From assembly GCA_024743215.1 (NCBI GenBank), contig JANSWZ010000004.1:248001-312000 (forward strand): DNA of 64,000 bases, given 5' to 3'. Source of the DNA: Alphaproteobacteria bacterium. Lineage in GTDB: Bacteria; Pseudomonadota; Alphaproteobacteria; Rhizobiales; GCA-2746425. This document shows positions 49,554 to 57,881 of the stretch, in pieces; within the stretch, counting starts at the first letter, position 1; every line of letters begins with the position of its first letter. The notes beneath the pieces are model-generated. The model made no database searches. It was not told the DNA's origin and saw only the letters and a list, made by a program, of their open reading frames with translations. A program made the position numbers and the translations under genes.

Positions 49554-50537
49554 ATGTCCGCAGCGGAAAAACCGCCATTGATGCTTTATCTTGCAGCGCC
49601 GCGCGGTTTTTGTGCTGGTGTTGACCGTGCCATCAAGATTGTTGAATTGGCACTGAAAGCCTATGGGCCACCTGTTTATGTTCGTCACGAAATCGTTCAC
49701 AACAAATATGTTGTTGATGGTTTGCGCCGTCAGGGCGCTGTTTTTGTCGATGAGCTGGATGAGATTCCAGAGACGGATCAACCGGTGATTTTTTCAGCCC
49801 ATGGTGTGCCGAAATCTGTTCCGGAAAGCGCCGCTGCACGGAACATGCTGTATATTGATGCGACCTGCCCACTGGTTTCCAAAGTCCACAAGGAAGCTCA
49901 GATTCACCGCAAACGTGCCCGTGAAATTCTACTTATTGGCCATAAGGGGCATCCGGAAGTCATTGGTACAATGGGGCAATTGCCCGAAGGGGCGGTAACG
50001 CTGATTGAGACCGTAGCCGACGCTGAAACCATTCAGCCTAAAGAACCGGTTAATCTGGCATGGATCACGCAGACAACCCTGTCGGTTGATGACACCCGTG
50101 AGATCGTAAAAATTTTGCAGCGGCGCTTCCCAAGTGTGGTCGGACCACACAAGGAAGACATTTGCTACGCCACCACAAACCGCCAGGAAGCGGTGAAGGC
50201 CATTGCGCCAAAAAGCGACGCGGTTTTTGTGGTGGGTGCTCCGAACTCGTCCAATTCCCAGCGCTTGCGCGAAGTTGCAGAACGCAGCGGCGCCCGGTCT
50301 GCCCACCTGGTGCAGCGGGCAAGTGACATTGACTGGCAGCAAATTGACGGTGTGCGCACAGTGGGTTTGACAGCCGGTGCATCCGCTCCCGAAGTGCTGG
50401 TTGATGAAGTGATTGATGCCTTCCGCGCTCGCTTTGACGTTACAGTGCAATTGGAGCGCACAGTGGATGAAGATGTCGTCTTCACTCTGCCAAGGGCTTT
50501 GCGCGAGAAGGTCAACCAACTGGACGCTGCGGGTTAG
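49554..50537 (+). CDS. ispH: 4-hydroxy-3-methylbut-2-enyl diphosphate reductase
   Basis: The last enzyme of the MEP isoprenoid pathway, reducing HMBPP to IPP and DMAPP with a [4Fe-4S] cluster. The protein has 327 residues; the three cluster cysteines are in [11 protein letters not shown] (C20), [11 protein letters not shown] and [11 protein letters not shown]. The histidines and glutamate of the active site are at [15 protein letters not shown] and TQTTLS regions. The ATG at 49554 is 10 bp after CAGGAG; a TTG at 49533 would add seven residues. It starts the ispH-thrB-rnhA cluster, a gene order common in Hyphomicrobiales. Confidence 0.97.
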   Translation: MSAAEKPPLMLYLAAPRGFCAGVDRAIKIVELALKAYGPPVYVRHEIVHNKYVVDGLRRQGAVFVDELDEIPETDQPVIFSAHGVPKSVPESAAARNMLYIDATCPLVSKVHKEAQIHRKRAREILLIGHKGHPEVIGTMGQLPEGAVTLIETVADAETIQPKEPVNLAWITQTTLSVDDTREIVKILQRRFPSVVGPHKEDICYATTNRQEAVKAIAPKSDAVFVVGAPNSSNSQRLREVAERSGARSAHLVQRASDIDWQQIDGVRTVGLTAGASAPEVLVDEVIDAFRARFDVTVQLERTVDEDVVFTLPRALREKVNQLDAAG

Positions 50538-50541
50538 TATT

Positions 50542-51507
50542 ATGGCAGTTTATACTGATGTCAGCGATGAGGCGCTGCAGCAATTCCTGATGCTTTACGA
50601 TATCGGCGCGCTGACTTCGTGCAAAGGCATTGCTGAAGGGGTGGAAAACTCCAACTTTCTTTTGGGCACTGATCAGGGACAGTTCATTCTCACCCTGTAT
50701 GAAAAGCGTGTGGATGTTGAGGATCTGCCATTTTTCTTGGGGTTGATGGACCATCTTGCCGCCAAGGGGCTCGATTGTCCTGTGCCAATCCATGACAAAT
50801 CCGGCGACACGCTCAATACGCTTGAGGGGCGTCCGGCCGCAATCATCTCGTTCCTTGATGGCATGTGGGTCAAACGCCCAACTGTTGATCATTGCACTAT
50901 GGTGGGGCAGGCGCTTGCCGAGCTTCACAAGGACGGTCAGGACTTTGAAATTGCCCGGGCGAACAACCTGAATCAGGCAAGCTGGCGACCCTTGTTTGAA
51001 CAATCCCGCGACCGCGCCAATGAAGTGCTGCGCGGGCTTGCCCAGACCATTGATGCCGAATTGGAATATCTCGATTTGAATTGGCCTCATGACCTGCCGA
51101 GCGGCGTGATTCATGCCGATATGTTCCCCGACAATGTGTTTTTCCTGAATGACAAATTCTCGGGGATGATCGATTTCTATTTTGCCTGCAACGAGATGCT
51201 GGCTTACGATCTGGCGATCTGCCTCAACGCCTGGTGTTTTGAGCGTGATAACGCGTTTAATGTGACAAAAGCACGCGCATTGATTGAGGGCTATCGCTCG
51301 GTTCGTGCCCTGACACAGGAAGAGTTGCAAGCGCTGCCAATTCTGGCGCGTGGCGCATCCATGCGATTCTTGCTGACACGCCTTCACGATTGGCTGCGCG
51401 TACCGCCGGGCGCCCTTGTGGTGCCGAAAAACCCCTTGGAATATCTTAAGAAACTGCGCTTCCACATGGATGTAGACAGTGTTTCTGCCTACGGAGTTGA
51501 CCCATGA
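50542..51507 (+). CDS. thrB: Homoserine kinase (aminoglycoside phosphotransferase-like type)
   Basis: Phosphorylates homoserine in threonine biosynthesis. This is the APH-fold ThrB of alphaproteobacteria: 321 residues, with a kinase-like [20 protein letters not shown], the catalytic loop [14 protein letters not shown] and the metal site [19 protein letters not shown]. The start [16 protein letters not shown] at 50542 is typical of the family; the open frame extends 43 codons back into ispH but is not used. It lies 4 bp after ispH and overlaps rnhA by 4 bp, so the three genes are co-transcribed. Confidence 0.96.
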   Translation: MAVYTDVSDEALQQFLMLYDIGALTSCKGIAEGVENSNFLLGTDQGQFILTLYEKRVDVEDLPFFLGLMDHLAAKGLDCPVPIHDKSGDTLNTLEGRPAAIISFLDGMWVKRPTVDHCTMVGQALAELHKDGQDFEIARANNLNQASWRPLFEQSRDRANEVLRGLAQTIDAELEYLDLNWPHDLPSGVIHADMFPDNVFFLNDKFSGMIDFYFACNEMLAYDLAICLNAWCFERDNAFNVTKARALIEGYRSVRALTQEELQALPILARGASMRFLLTRLHDWLRVPPGALVVPKNPLEYLKKLRFHMDVDSVSAYGVDP

Positions 51508-51947
51508 TCGAGAAGAAAGTTGTCATCTATACGGACGGAGCCTGTTCAGGTAATCCGGGGCCAGGTGGCTGGGGGGCAATCCTCACCTATGGCGATACAA
51601 GCAAAGAACTGTATGGCGGAGAGCCTGACACGACTAACAACCGCATGGAGTTAACGGCTGCGATTGAAGCGCTGAATGCCTTGAAAAAACCATCCCAGGC
51701 AGAGCTGTGGACCGACAGCCAATATGTCAAAGGCGGCATAACAAGTTGGATTCACGGCTGGAAGAAAAACGGTTGGAAAACATCCGCCAGAAAGCCCGTG
51801 AAAAACGTCGAGCTCTGGCAGGCTCTGGATGAAGCCCTGAAGCGTCACGATGTTAGCTGGCACTGGGTCAAGGGCCATGCGGGTCACGACATGAACGAAC
51901 GGGCCGATGAGTTGGCACGAACAGGCATGGCACCGTTTAAGGATTAG
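51504..51947 (+). CDS. rnhA: Ribonuclease HI
   Basis: A 147-residue endonuclease that cuts the RNA strand of RNA-DNA hybrids. The catalytic acids are D11 in [16 protein letters not shown]49 in [14 protein letters not shown]71 in LWTDSQYV and the Asp in [11 protein letters not shown]; the basic handle region [20 protein letters not shown] is intact. Its start overlaps the thrB stop (ATGA). It is the last gene of the cluster and converges on a minus-strand orphan gene. Confidence 0.97.
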   Translation: MIEKKVVIYTDGACSGNPGPGGWGAILTYGDTSKELYGGEPDTTNNRMELTAAIEALNALKKPSQAELWTDSQYVKGGITSWIHGWKKNGWKTSARKPVKNVELWQALDEALKRHDVSWHWVKGHAGHDMNERADELARTGMAPFKD

Positions 51948-51984
51948 TCCGAATATCTGACCACAACAGGAATATCGGCTCTTT

Positions 51985-52009
51985 GCAGTGTTGCTGGCGG
52001 GCACACTGC
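51985..52009. terminator. Hairpin between convergent rnhA and orphan genes
   Basis: GCAGTGT and ACACTGC pair around an 11-base loop, and outer CGGCTC/GAGCCG arms (51976 and about 52027) could enclose it. There is no clear T run on either side. It may act as a shared weak terminator. Confidence 0.4.
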
Positions 52010-52038
52010 TTGGCTATCTGCCGCTCTGAGCCGAAAGA

Positions 52039-52626
52039 TCAGTTGTTGGTGCGCGTTGGCGTGCCACACAGGCCAGCCTTGACCAAGGTCGTGCAGTTGA
52101 CTCCATAATCGGCTGCAAGAGCGGCACCACCGAAGAAGGACTTGGGCTTGCTCCGGAATGGTCCGCAGCCCCTGTCTCCCCGTGCAACCCACGTGACAAG
52201 AACGGTGCCGGTGGTTTTCAGGCCGTTGGCGCGGCAGCAGGCTTCGTGTTCGATACGATCCTTTAAACTGTTATTGCCATTGGGAAGTTTCGCGAAAATG
52301 CCATTCCATTGCAGACGCGCTCCAGTGCGTGCGCCTGACAAATTGTTGCAGGACTGCGGCACAGTGTGGGTCCAGCGCGCTGCCCATAAATCATTGGCGC
52401 AGCTTTTGCCTGCGTTATAGGCGCGGGTTCGACACTGGTTGGCTTTGGCTCTGTTTTGGCATGACCCCTGAGTCTTGATCGTTGCCAGTGTTCTGTGCTC
52501 CGGCGAAAAAGCCGGATTGCTCGAATATATCGTAATCGCGCAACCGCGCGTGATATCTGCGTGGGCAAGTGTGGGCGCAAATGCGGTGAGGCATAAGGCG
52601 AGGCTGGCGGCGAGAACATGCTTCAT
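52039..52626 (-). CDS. Cysteine-rich secreted protein of unknown function
   Basis: A 195-residue protein with a clear Sec signal peptide (VLAASLALCLTAFAPTLAHA, cut near residue 24). The mature part holds ten cysteines (CAIT, CQNR, CRTR, CAND, CNNL, adjacent CC, CGPF, CTTL, CGTP), enough for five disulfide bonds, spread along the chain. I do not recognise the family. The ATG at 52626 is chosen from the signal peptide. It lies alone, with a probable transposase remnant on its upstream side. The secreted, disulfide-rich design suggests an extracytoplasmic binding or enzyme role that cannot be specified. Confidence 0.75.
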   Translation of the reverse strand: MKHVLAASLALCLTAFAPTLAHADITRGCAITIYSSNPAFSPEHRTLATIKTQGSCQNRAKANQCRTRAYNAGKSCANDLWAARWTHTVPQSCNNLSGARTGARLQWNGIFAKLPNGNNSLKDRIEHEACCRANGLKTTGTVLVTWVARGDRGCGPFRSKPKSFFGGAALAADYGVNCTTLVKAGLCGTPTRTNN

Positions 52627-52987
52627 CAAAAAACTCCGGACAAAAGACTGTAGGACCACAGTTAGCGTAACAGAGATGGCGGCGTTTCGAAAATTCACCT
52701 GCCAGAAATGGTTGCTACCGCGTGAAGGTGACGCGGCAGTTTTTACGCGCAGGCCGGAAGTGGCGCATACCGGTGAGGACCATGGCCAAGCCTGCCCCTA
52801 ACCTAGAGCAATCTTCGCTTTGACCGAATTGATACAGGGATTTCAAATCAGTTGATCTTCTTTTCAACACCTATGCGGGGCAAGGAGGCCCGTATTGATG
52901 ACAGCACCTCTATCCAACGGTATTCGTCTTGCGCTGGTCAATGAAGCTGGACTTTCGCAGCGGACAGCTGCGAGTTCGCCTGCATCG
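52627..52987. other. Gap upstream of the cysteine-rich gene
   Basis: About 360 bp between two minus-strand genes. It should contain the promoter of the cysteine-rich protein gene near 52650-52750. Its right part holds the start of a possible transposase remnant (see 52898). Nothing else was recognised. Confidence 0.5.
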
Positions 52988-53101
52988 CTATACGAAAGGT
53001 ATGATGAGGACAGGGGCCACGATTGCGCCAAGCACAACGAAAATCCAGTGGCGGTAAGCGGTCACTTCATTCCTGACTGCCCAATGCCGAACACCCTGTA
53101 A
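52898..53101 (+). pseudogene. Possible IS630-type transposase N-terminal remnant
   Basis: A 67-codon frame starting MTAPLSNGIRLALVNEAGLS, then QRTAAS. This resembles the first 25 or so residues of IS630-family transposases, which start with the same kind of M-T-x-P-L-S-N-D-x-R helix before the helix-turn-helix. After QRTAAS the similarity ends, as if frameshifted or joined to other DNA. A strong AAGGAGG lies 9 bp before the ATG, so the N-terminus was probably once real. The 3' half overlaps a gene on the other strand. The identification rests on memory of the family start only. Confidence 0.35.
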
Positions 53102-53350
53102 GGCACACGCCATCATCAGATAGGCCGTGGCCGCAGCACGTAACGCAAGGTCGATTGCTGCCGCTAATCCGCGAGGGTATTCCATCGCAATGGGCCCGAC
53201 AAAGGCCGACACCCAAAACAACACGAGCGTGACAATCGCAACGCTCATCGACACTGCAAAGGGCCGCCAAAGCCGAGCATATGCAGGCCAGACATACAGA
53301 ACCAGCAGGAAAACTCCCAAAAGGACGTAACCCAATGAGGACACGATCAT
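52988..53350 (-). CDS. Small four-helix membrane protein of unknown function
   Basis: A 120-residue protein with four predicted transmembrane helices (LGYVLLGVFLLVLYVW, SVAIVTLVLFWVSAFVGP, ATAYLMMACALQG, WIFVVLGAIVAPVLII). No family is recognised. An ATG with no strong ribosome-binding site starts it. It lies between two probable transposase remnants, so it may be a passenger left by past insertions, or simply an orphan. Confidence that it is expressed is moderate; the alternation of hydrophobic segments and charged loops looks real. Confidence 0.55.
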   Translation of the reverse strand: MIVSSLGYVLLGVFLLVLYVWPAYARLWRPFAVSMSVAIVTLVLFWVSAFVGPIAMEYPRGLAAAIDLALRAAATAYLMMACALQGVRHWAVRNEVTAYRHWIFVVLGAIVAPVLIIPFV

Positions 53351-53529
53351 GGCATCTGTGCTCCACTTTCAGCATCGCGGAAATGGAATGACCGTGGACG
53401 CGTCACGATGCCCACGACGTTCAATATCGAGAGAATTATAACATTAGCCTTGAGGTTTTAAAATGGTTGCTCGCCGTTTTGATCGTGCATCTGCGCATGA
53501 AGTTGATGCAGTGATCTGTCATCTAAAGA

Positions 53530-53610
53530 TCAGCTGTTGATGATGGCATAATCACCTCGGATGCTGGCGCAATATTGCTGCGTCAAACCACACCAAAGGC
53601 AAGGCTGTGA
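53530..53610 (+). pseudogene. Possible IS1380-type transposase fragment
   Basis: Between two in-frame stops lies a 26-codon stretch reading SAVDDGIITSDAGAILLRQT. The I-T-S-D-A-G-A-x-L-L-R core is characteristic of the N-terminal part of IS1380-type transposases. The frame is blocked on both sides and no further transposase motif or terminal repeat was found, so this is at most a small relic. A chance match cannot be excluded. Confidence 0.35.
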
Positions 53611-53653
53611 GAAAACCGGGTTAAAGCCGTTACAGCCCGACGGAGGCATCAAT

Positions 53654-53680
53654 GGGCTCTCGGAACCAGTCCGGGAGCCC
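53654..53680. terminator. Hairpin downstream of the oligopeptidase B gene
   Basis: GGGCTCTCGGA and TCCGGGAGCCC pair over 11 positions (one wobble) around ACCAG, 29 bp past the stop of the minus-strand oligopeptidase gene. The minus-strand transcript passes a TTTTTT stretch before, not after, the stem, so this is terminator-like rather than a classical intrinsic terminator. Confidence 0.5.
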
Positions 53681-53708
53681 ACCGACAAAAAAGCGTTGGA
53701 CAGCCAGC

Positions 53709-55793
53709 CTAAGCCGACATCCGACCGGCAATTTTCAATGCAAATGCGGTCGTAAAAGCTGTCTCTTTCAGCCGATCAAACCGACCTGATGCACCGCCAT
53801 GGCCGGCATCCATGTTGGTTTTCAGCATCAGCAGATTGTTGTCGATCTTCAATTCGCGAAGACGAGCCACCCATTTGGCCGGTTCCCAGTAGGTCACCCG
53901 CGGATCAGTCAGGCCGCCCAGCGCAACGATGGCCGGGTACTCTTTTGCCGCTACATTGTCATAAGGGCTATAGCTTTGAATGGTTTTGAAATCATCTTTG
54001 CTTGTCAAAGGATTGCCCCATTCCGGCCATTCTGGCGGCGTTAAGGGCAACGTGTCATCCAGCATGGTGTTGAGCACATCAACGAACGGCACTTCGGCAA
54101 TGATGCCTGCAAACAGATCCGGTGCCATATTCGCGACGGCACCCATCAGCATACCGCCAGCCGAACCGCCATGTGCAATGATGAGACCTTCAGAGGTAAA
54201 GTTTTCCAGCGCGAGAAAACGCCCGGCAGCAATGAAGTCTTTGAACGTATTGGTTTTTTTCTCGCGTCGTCCATCACGGTACCAGCGGTCACCCTTGTCT
54301 TTACCGCCACGGATATGGGCAATCGCATAGACAAACCCGCGATCTACCAGTGACAGGCGCGTCACTGAAAAGCCCGCAGGCATGCTGATGCCATAAGATC
54401 CATAGCCATAGAGCAGACACGGGGCAGTGCCATCCAGCTTTGTATCCTTGTGGTAAAGGATGGAAATCGGCACGCGTTCCCCATCTTCTGCCAAGGCAAA
54501 GATACGCCGTGTGCGGTAGTCTTCGATGGTATGGCCGGACGGCACTTCCTGTGTTTTGCGCAGCGTCCGTAGTTGATCGACCATCTGATAGTCGAACACC
54601 TGAGCAGGCGTGGTCATTGAGCTATATGAAAAGCGAACAGTATTGGTGTCGAACTCAAGCCCGTCAGATACGCCTAGTGCATAGGCTTCTTCATCAAACG
54701 CAACGGAGTGTTCATCACCCGATGCAAGGTCGCGTACAATGATCCGCGGCAGGCCGTCAAACCGCTCCAGCCGCACCATGTGGTGCGTGTAAAGTGTCAG
54801 CGACAGGATCAGCGTTCCTGCCGTGTGCGGCACCAGATCGCTCCAGTTTTCCGGCGCAGGGCTGGAAATTGGTGTTGTCACGATCTTGAAGTCTTCGGCG
54901 CCATCGCGATTGGTCAAAATGTAAAACTGGTCTTCATGATGCTCAACGGAATACTCAACGCCGGTCTGCCGTAGAGCAATCAACTGCGGAGCAGCCTTTG
55001 GGGCATTTGCAGGAACAACACGGACTTCAGAGGTTTCATGATCATGACTGTCGAGCAGAATATATCCGCCGGAGAGGGTTTTGCCGACGCCCAGAAAGAA
55101 CCCTGCATCCGGCTCTTCATAAACAAGGTGATCCTCTGACTGATCGGTCCCAAGCTTGTGATAGAAGACTTTGCAGGGGCGGTGATTATCATCAAGGACG
55201 GTGTAGAAAACGCCGCTGCTGTCCGCATCCCAAATGGCGGCTCCGGTGGTTTCCTCGATCTGGTCCGCCAGTTCATTTCCATTGGAAAGATCACGGATGT
55301 TCAAACGGTACTTTTCTGATCCTTTTCGGTCAGCAGTCCAGGCCAGCTTGCTGTGGTCCGGTGAGTGGCTGGCACCACCAAGTTTGAAATAGGCAAGGCC
55401 TTCCGCTTCCACGTTTGCATCAATCAGCACGCTTTCTGCGCCGCCATCACGCGGGGTGCGCACCAGCAGCGGATGTTGGGCACCGGTCAATTCCTTGGTC
55501 AGATAGGCATAAGCACCATCGGGCGAGGGGACCGAACTGTCATCTTCCTTGACACGTCCACGCATCTCCTCAAACAATTTTTCCTGCAAGGATTCTGTGT
55601 CTGCCATGGAAGCGCTGGTATAGGCGTTTTCTGCTTCCAGATGGGCTCTGATATCCGGCGCAAGACCGGAAGGATCACGCATAACGTCTTGCCAATTATC
55701 CGCTCGGAGCCATGCATAGGCATCCTCAACCGAGATGCCGTGATGTGTGTAGGACGTGGGACGTTTTTCGGCAAAAGGTGGTGTTGACGACAT
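53709..55793 (-). CDS. ptrB: Oligopeptidase B (S9 prolyl-oligopeptidase family)
   Basis: A 694-residue cytoplasmic serine peptidase that cleaves short peptides after basic residues. The N-terminal beta-propeller is followed by the alpha/beta-hydrolase domain with CLLYGYGSYGISM, the nucleophile serine in AHGGSAGGMLMGAVAN, the aspartate in GGLTDPRVTYWEPAKW and the histidine in DAGHGGASGR. The acidic pairs that set the P1 basic preference are plausible in RGGKDKGDRWYRDGR. There is no signal peptide. It lies 79 bp downstream of msrB on the same strand. Confidence 0.95.
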   Translation of the reverse strand: MSSTPPFAEKRPTSYTHHGISVEDAYAWLRADNWQDVMRDPSGLAPDIRAHLEAENAYTSASMADTESLQEKLFEEMRGRVKEDDSSVPSPDGAYAYLTKELTGAQHPLLVRTPRDGGAESVLIDANVEAEGLAYFKLGGASHSPDHSKLAWTADRKGSEKYRLNIRDLSNGNELADQIEETTGAAIWDADSSGVFYTVLDDNHRPCKVFYHKLGTDQSEDHLVYEEPDAGFFLGVGKTLSGGYILLDSHDHETSEVRVVPANAPKAAPQLIALRQTGVEYSVEHHEDQFYILTNRDGAEDFKIVTTPISSPAPENWSDLVPHTAGTLILSLTLYTHHMVRLERFDGLPRIIVRDLASGDEHSVAFDEEAYALGVSDGLEFDTNTVRFSYSSMTTPAQVFDYQMVDQLRTLRKTQEVPSGHTIEDYRTRRIFALAEDGERVPISILYHKDTKLDGTAPCLLYGYGSYGISMPAGFSVTRLSLVDRGFVYAIAHIRGGKDKGDRWYRDGRREKKTNTFKDFIAAGRFLALENFTSEGLIIAHGGSAGGMLMGAVANMAPDLFAGIIAEVPFVDVLNTMLDDTLPLTPPEWPEWGNPLTSKDDFKTIQSYSPYDNVAAKEYPAIVALGGLTDPRVTYWEPAKWVARLRELKIDNNLLMLKTNMDAGHGGASGRFDRLKETAFTTAFALKIAGRMSA

Positions 55794-55872
55794 GGCGCTC
55801 TCTTTCGGACAGGCTACCCGCAGGTCTGGGGAATGGAATAAGGTGGGTTCAAACAGGATGGGCCAGTTTGGT

Positions 55873-56292
55873 TCAATCGTTTTCGTCAGCTTTGAAACTC
55901 AGAGCCTGACCGTTCATGCAATAACGCAAACCTGTCGGCTGAGGTCCATCGGGAAACACGTGACCCAGATGAGAGTCGCAGGTGGCGCATCTCGTTTCTA
56001 TACGCGTGTGAAAAAGCTTGCGATCCTTGAATTCGTTGACTGACCCTTCATCAACCGGTGCGTAAAAGCTGGGCCAGCCGGTACCTGAATCATATTTGGT
56101 TTCCGAGCGGAACAAGGGTGTGTCGCAACAGACGCATTTATAAAGGCCATCGGCTTTCTGATCCCAATTCGGTCCAGTAAATGCGCGCTCTGTGCCATGG
56201 CGCCGCGTGACGTGATATTGCTCTGGCGTTAGTTGCTCACGCCATTCTTCATCGGTCTTAATGATGGTCGGCGTGCGGTTTTGTTTTGTCAT
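55873..56292 (-). CDS. msrB: Peptide-methionine (R)-S-oxide reductase
   Basis: A 139-residue enzyme that reduces the R form of methionine sulfoxide in proteins. Two zinc-binding pairs are present (CVCCDTPLF and [12 protein letters not shown]); the catalytic cysteine is in [13 protein letters not shown]. The [12 protein letters not shown] start and [11 protein letters not shown] are family-typical. It has no signal peptide, so it acts in the cytoplasm. It precedes the oligopeptidase gene on the same strand; a link in turnover of oxidised proteins is plausible but not shown. Confidence 0.96.
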   Translation of the reverse strand: MTKQNRTPTIIKTDEEWREQLTPEQYHVTRRHGTERAFTGPNWDQKADGLYKCVCCDTPLFRSETKYDSGTGWPSFYAPVDEGSVNEFKDRKLFHTRIETRCATCDSHLGHVFPDGPQPTGLRYCMNGQALSFKADEND

Positions 56293-56420
56293 CGAAAGCT
56301 GCTCTTTTATCGGTTTGATGATTGGTCAAATAGGACCTGCAGCCGATTGCGGCAAGTGTATCTATAAAGGCGCCGGGTTCTGCCCGGGTTCTACAGCGTG
56401 ATCATCTAATTGAAACAGAC

Positions 56421-57356
56421 CTATTGGAACTGAGCAGACCGCTTACGTTGGCCTTCCCGCCAGGCCACATAGCTCACCTGCTGCGGGTCACTTTGTTTGG
56501 GGGCAATGCGCATCAGATAGCGTTTCATCTTATGATCCTTCAGCGAGGCGTGTTTGATGTTGCGCCAGAAGCTGTCAACAGACACGACGGAGGAATCATG
56601 TTCATTGAGTTGAATGAATGACGTTCCTCCCAGCAGAATGACTTCTTCGCCGAGATGTTCATAGGGACCGTGCAGGGGATGCCGCAACAGCCGCGGCGGT
56701 AGGAGCGGAACAACATCATCACTGTCGACAACGCGCAGCAGAGGTACATCCTCGAAACGTTTGGCACCTAGGGCAGTCGTAAATTTGGGTTGACCGAAGT
56801 TGATGACCCGCTCGACGGTATAGCCATCATCCTGCAGATATAACATCAAGATAGCGGCAACTGCGGCACCAAGAGAATGGCCTGTAAGTCTGGTCTTGTA
56901 GTCCTTGTGCAGATACGGTTTCACATCTTCATAGACCCGCAACGCTAGTCTTTGAAATCCGGTATGGACCGGAATGCCTAAGCCTACGCTTTCTTCAATG
57001 AAGATCTCTGCATCAAGAAGTACATCTATAAAGTTGGCTGTTCCTCGTATGCTGATTGTCTGGGTCTTTTGCTCGGGTGACATCTCAAGAAAGTATTGAA
57101 CTTTCGTGTTCTCAGGCACCGCAACCCTGATTGTTTGCGGAAAGCGTTGTCTGATGATTTCGGGAGTGGAATATGCTGCTTCAGACCGCTTGGCGTAGCT
57201 CATAACTTCAACAAAGTTGGCCTGAATTTTTGCGGGCTGGTTTGTCAACTGCTTTGCGAAGTTCAGACTTGATGCCGCGCAGGCACCCAGCATGAGCAGC
57301 AGAAGCAATGTTGCGGCCACTTTGCCGCATTGGGCCAGCAAATAGTTCAACCGCAT
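56421..57356 (-). CDS. Lipoprotein lipase, class 3 alpha/beta hydrolase
   Basis: A 311-residue class 3 lipase attached to the membrane as a lipoprotein: the signal peptide ends in the lipobox L23-G-A-C26 (LLLLLMLGACAASS). The catalytic serine lies in KTRLTGHSLGAAVAAILML, with a likely aspartate in LLRVVDSDDVVPLLP and histidine in the GPYEHLGEE region. The oxyanion area SIRGTANFIDVLLD matches the family. I start it at the ATG at 57356, with TGGAG 8 bp upstream and the lipobox at the right distance. The frame continues open for another 92 codons upstream, discussed as a finding. Substrate unknown. Confidence 0.87.
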   Translation of the reverse strand: MRLNYLLAQCGKVAATLLLLLMLGACAASSLNFAKQLTNQPAKIQANFVEVMSYAKRSEAAYSTPEIIRQRFPQTIRVAVPENTKVQYFLEMSPEQKTQTISIRGTANFIDVLLDAEIFIEESVGLGIPVHTGFQRLALRVYEDVKPYLHKDYKTRLTGHSLGAAVAAILMLYLQDDGYTVERVINFGQPKFTTALGAKRFEDVPLLRVVDSDDVVPLLPPRLLRHPLHGPYEHLGEEVILLGGTSFIQLNEHDSSVVSVDSFWRNIKHASLKDHKMKRYLMRIAPKQSDPQQVSYVAWREGQRKRSAQFQ

Positions 57357-57881
57357 TGATTTACTCCATACTGACCTTGCCAAAAAAGCATAACGCAATT
57401 TCTCAACAGGAACAAAGTGAATACTATCGATAACATGTGGTAGCCGATCAGATTTATATTCAACAAGCCAGAGATGAGGAAGTTCGATTGGATTGATACT
57501 CAAAACGGTCAGTTGGAAACGCCCTGCCAAAAATCGAATCGTCAGCTCCTCCCAACCAAGGGTTGGGGAAATGTATCCTACATCTCTGTCAGCGGAAGGG
57601 AAACGCTTTTGGCAGACAGGCTTTGAGTTCAATTGTCGGTAAATTGAATCAGATCATGAGCGAATTTTTCTATCTTGTTGTAGAAAAGAAACAAATCAGT
57701 GTAATTCGAGTGAAAACTGCCCCGAATTTCATTGTCTTTTGCTCGATGATTACCCATTTATAGGGCAGTCAAATAGCGACTTCTCTCAATTCCTGCCAGA
57801 AGGTTTGCACCCCGCGCGCTTTTGTTGCAAATGGATAAGAGCGCTTTATATGTCTTGCAGAGAAATCAAGGGTAGGGATTC
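57357..57881. other. Divergent gap between the lipase and mrpA genes
   Basis: About 525 bp. The left half (57357-57632) stays open in the lipase frame for 92 codons but lacks recognisable domain features. The right half is AT-rich and carries a likely mrp promoter. No other gene was recognised. Confidence 0.5.
57825..57852 (+). promoter_or_regulatory. Candidate sigma-70-type promoter of the mrp operon
   Basis: TTGCAA (57825-57830) and TATATG (57847-57852) are separated by 16 bp and lie 30 bp before the GTG of mrpA. Transcription would begin around 57859, giving a short leader that still includes the GTAGGGA ribosome-binding site. Matched by eye only. Confidence 0.42.

Larger units (their letters stand above)
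53351..53708. other. Gap with probable transposase fragment and terminator
   Basis: About 360 bp between two minus-strand genes. It holds a short fragment resembling an IS1380-type transposase start (53530-53610) and a hairpin near the 3' end of the oligopeptidase gene (53654-53680). The promoter of the small membrane protein gene should lie near 53360-53450. No intact gene is visible. Confidence 0.5.
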
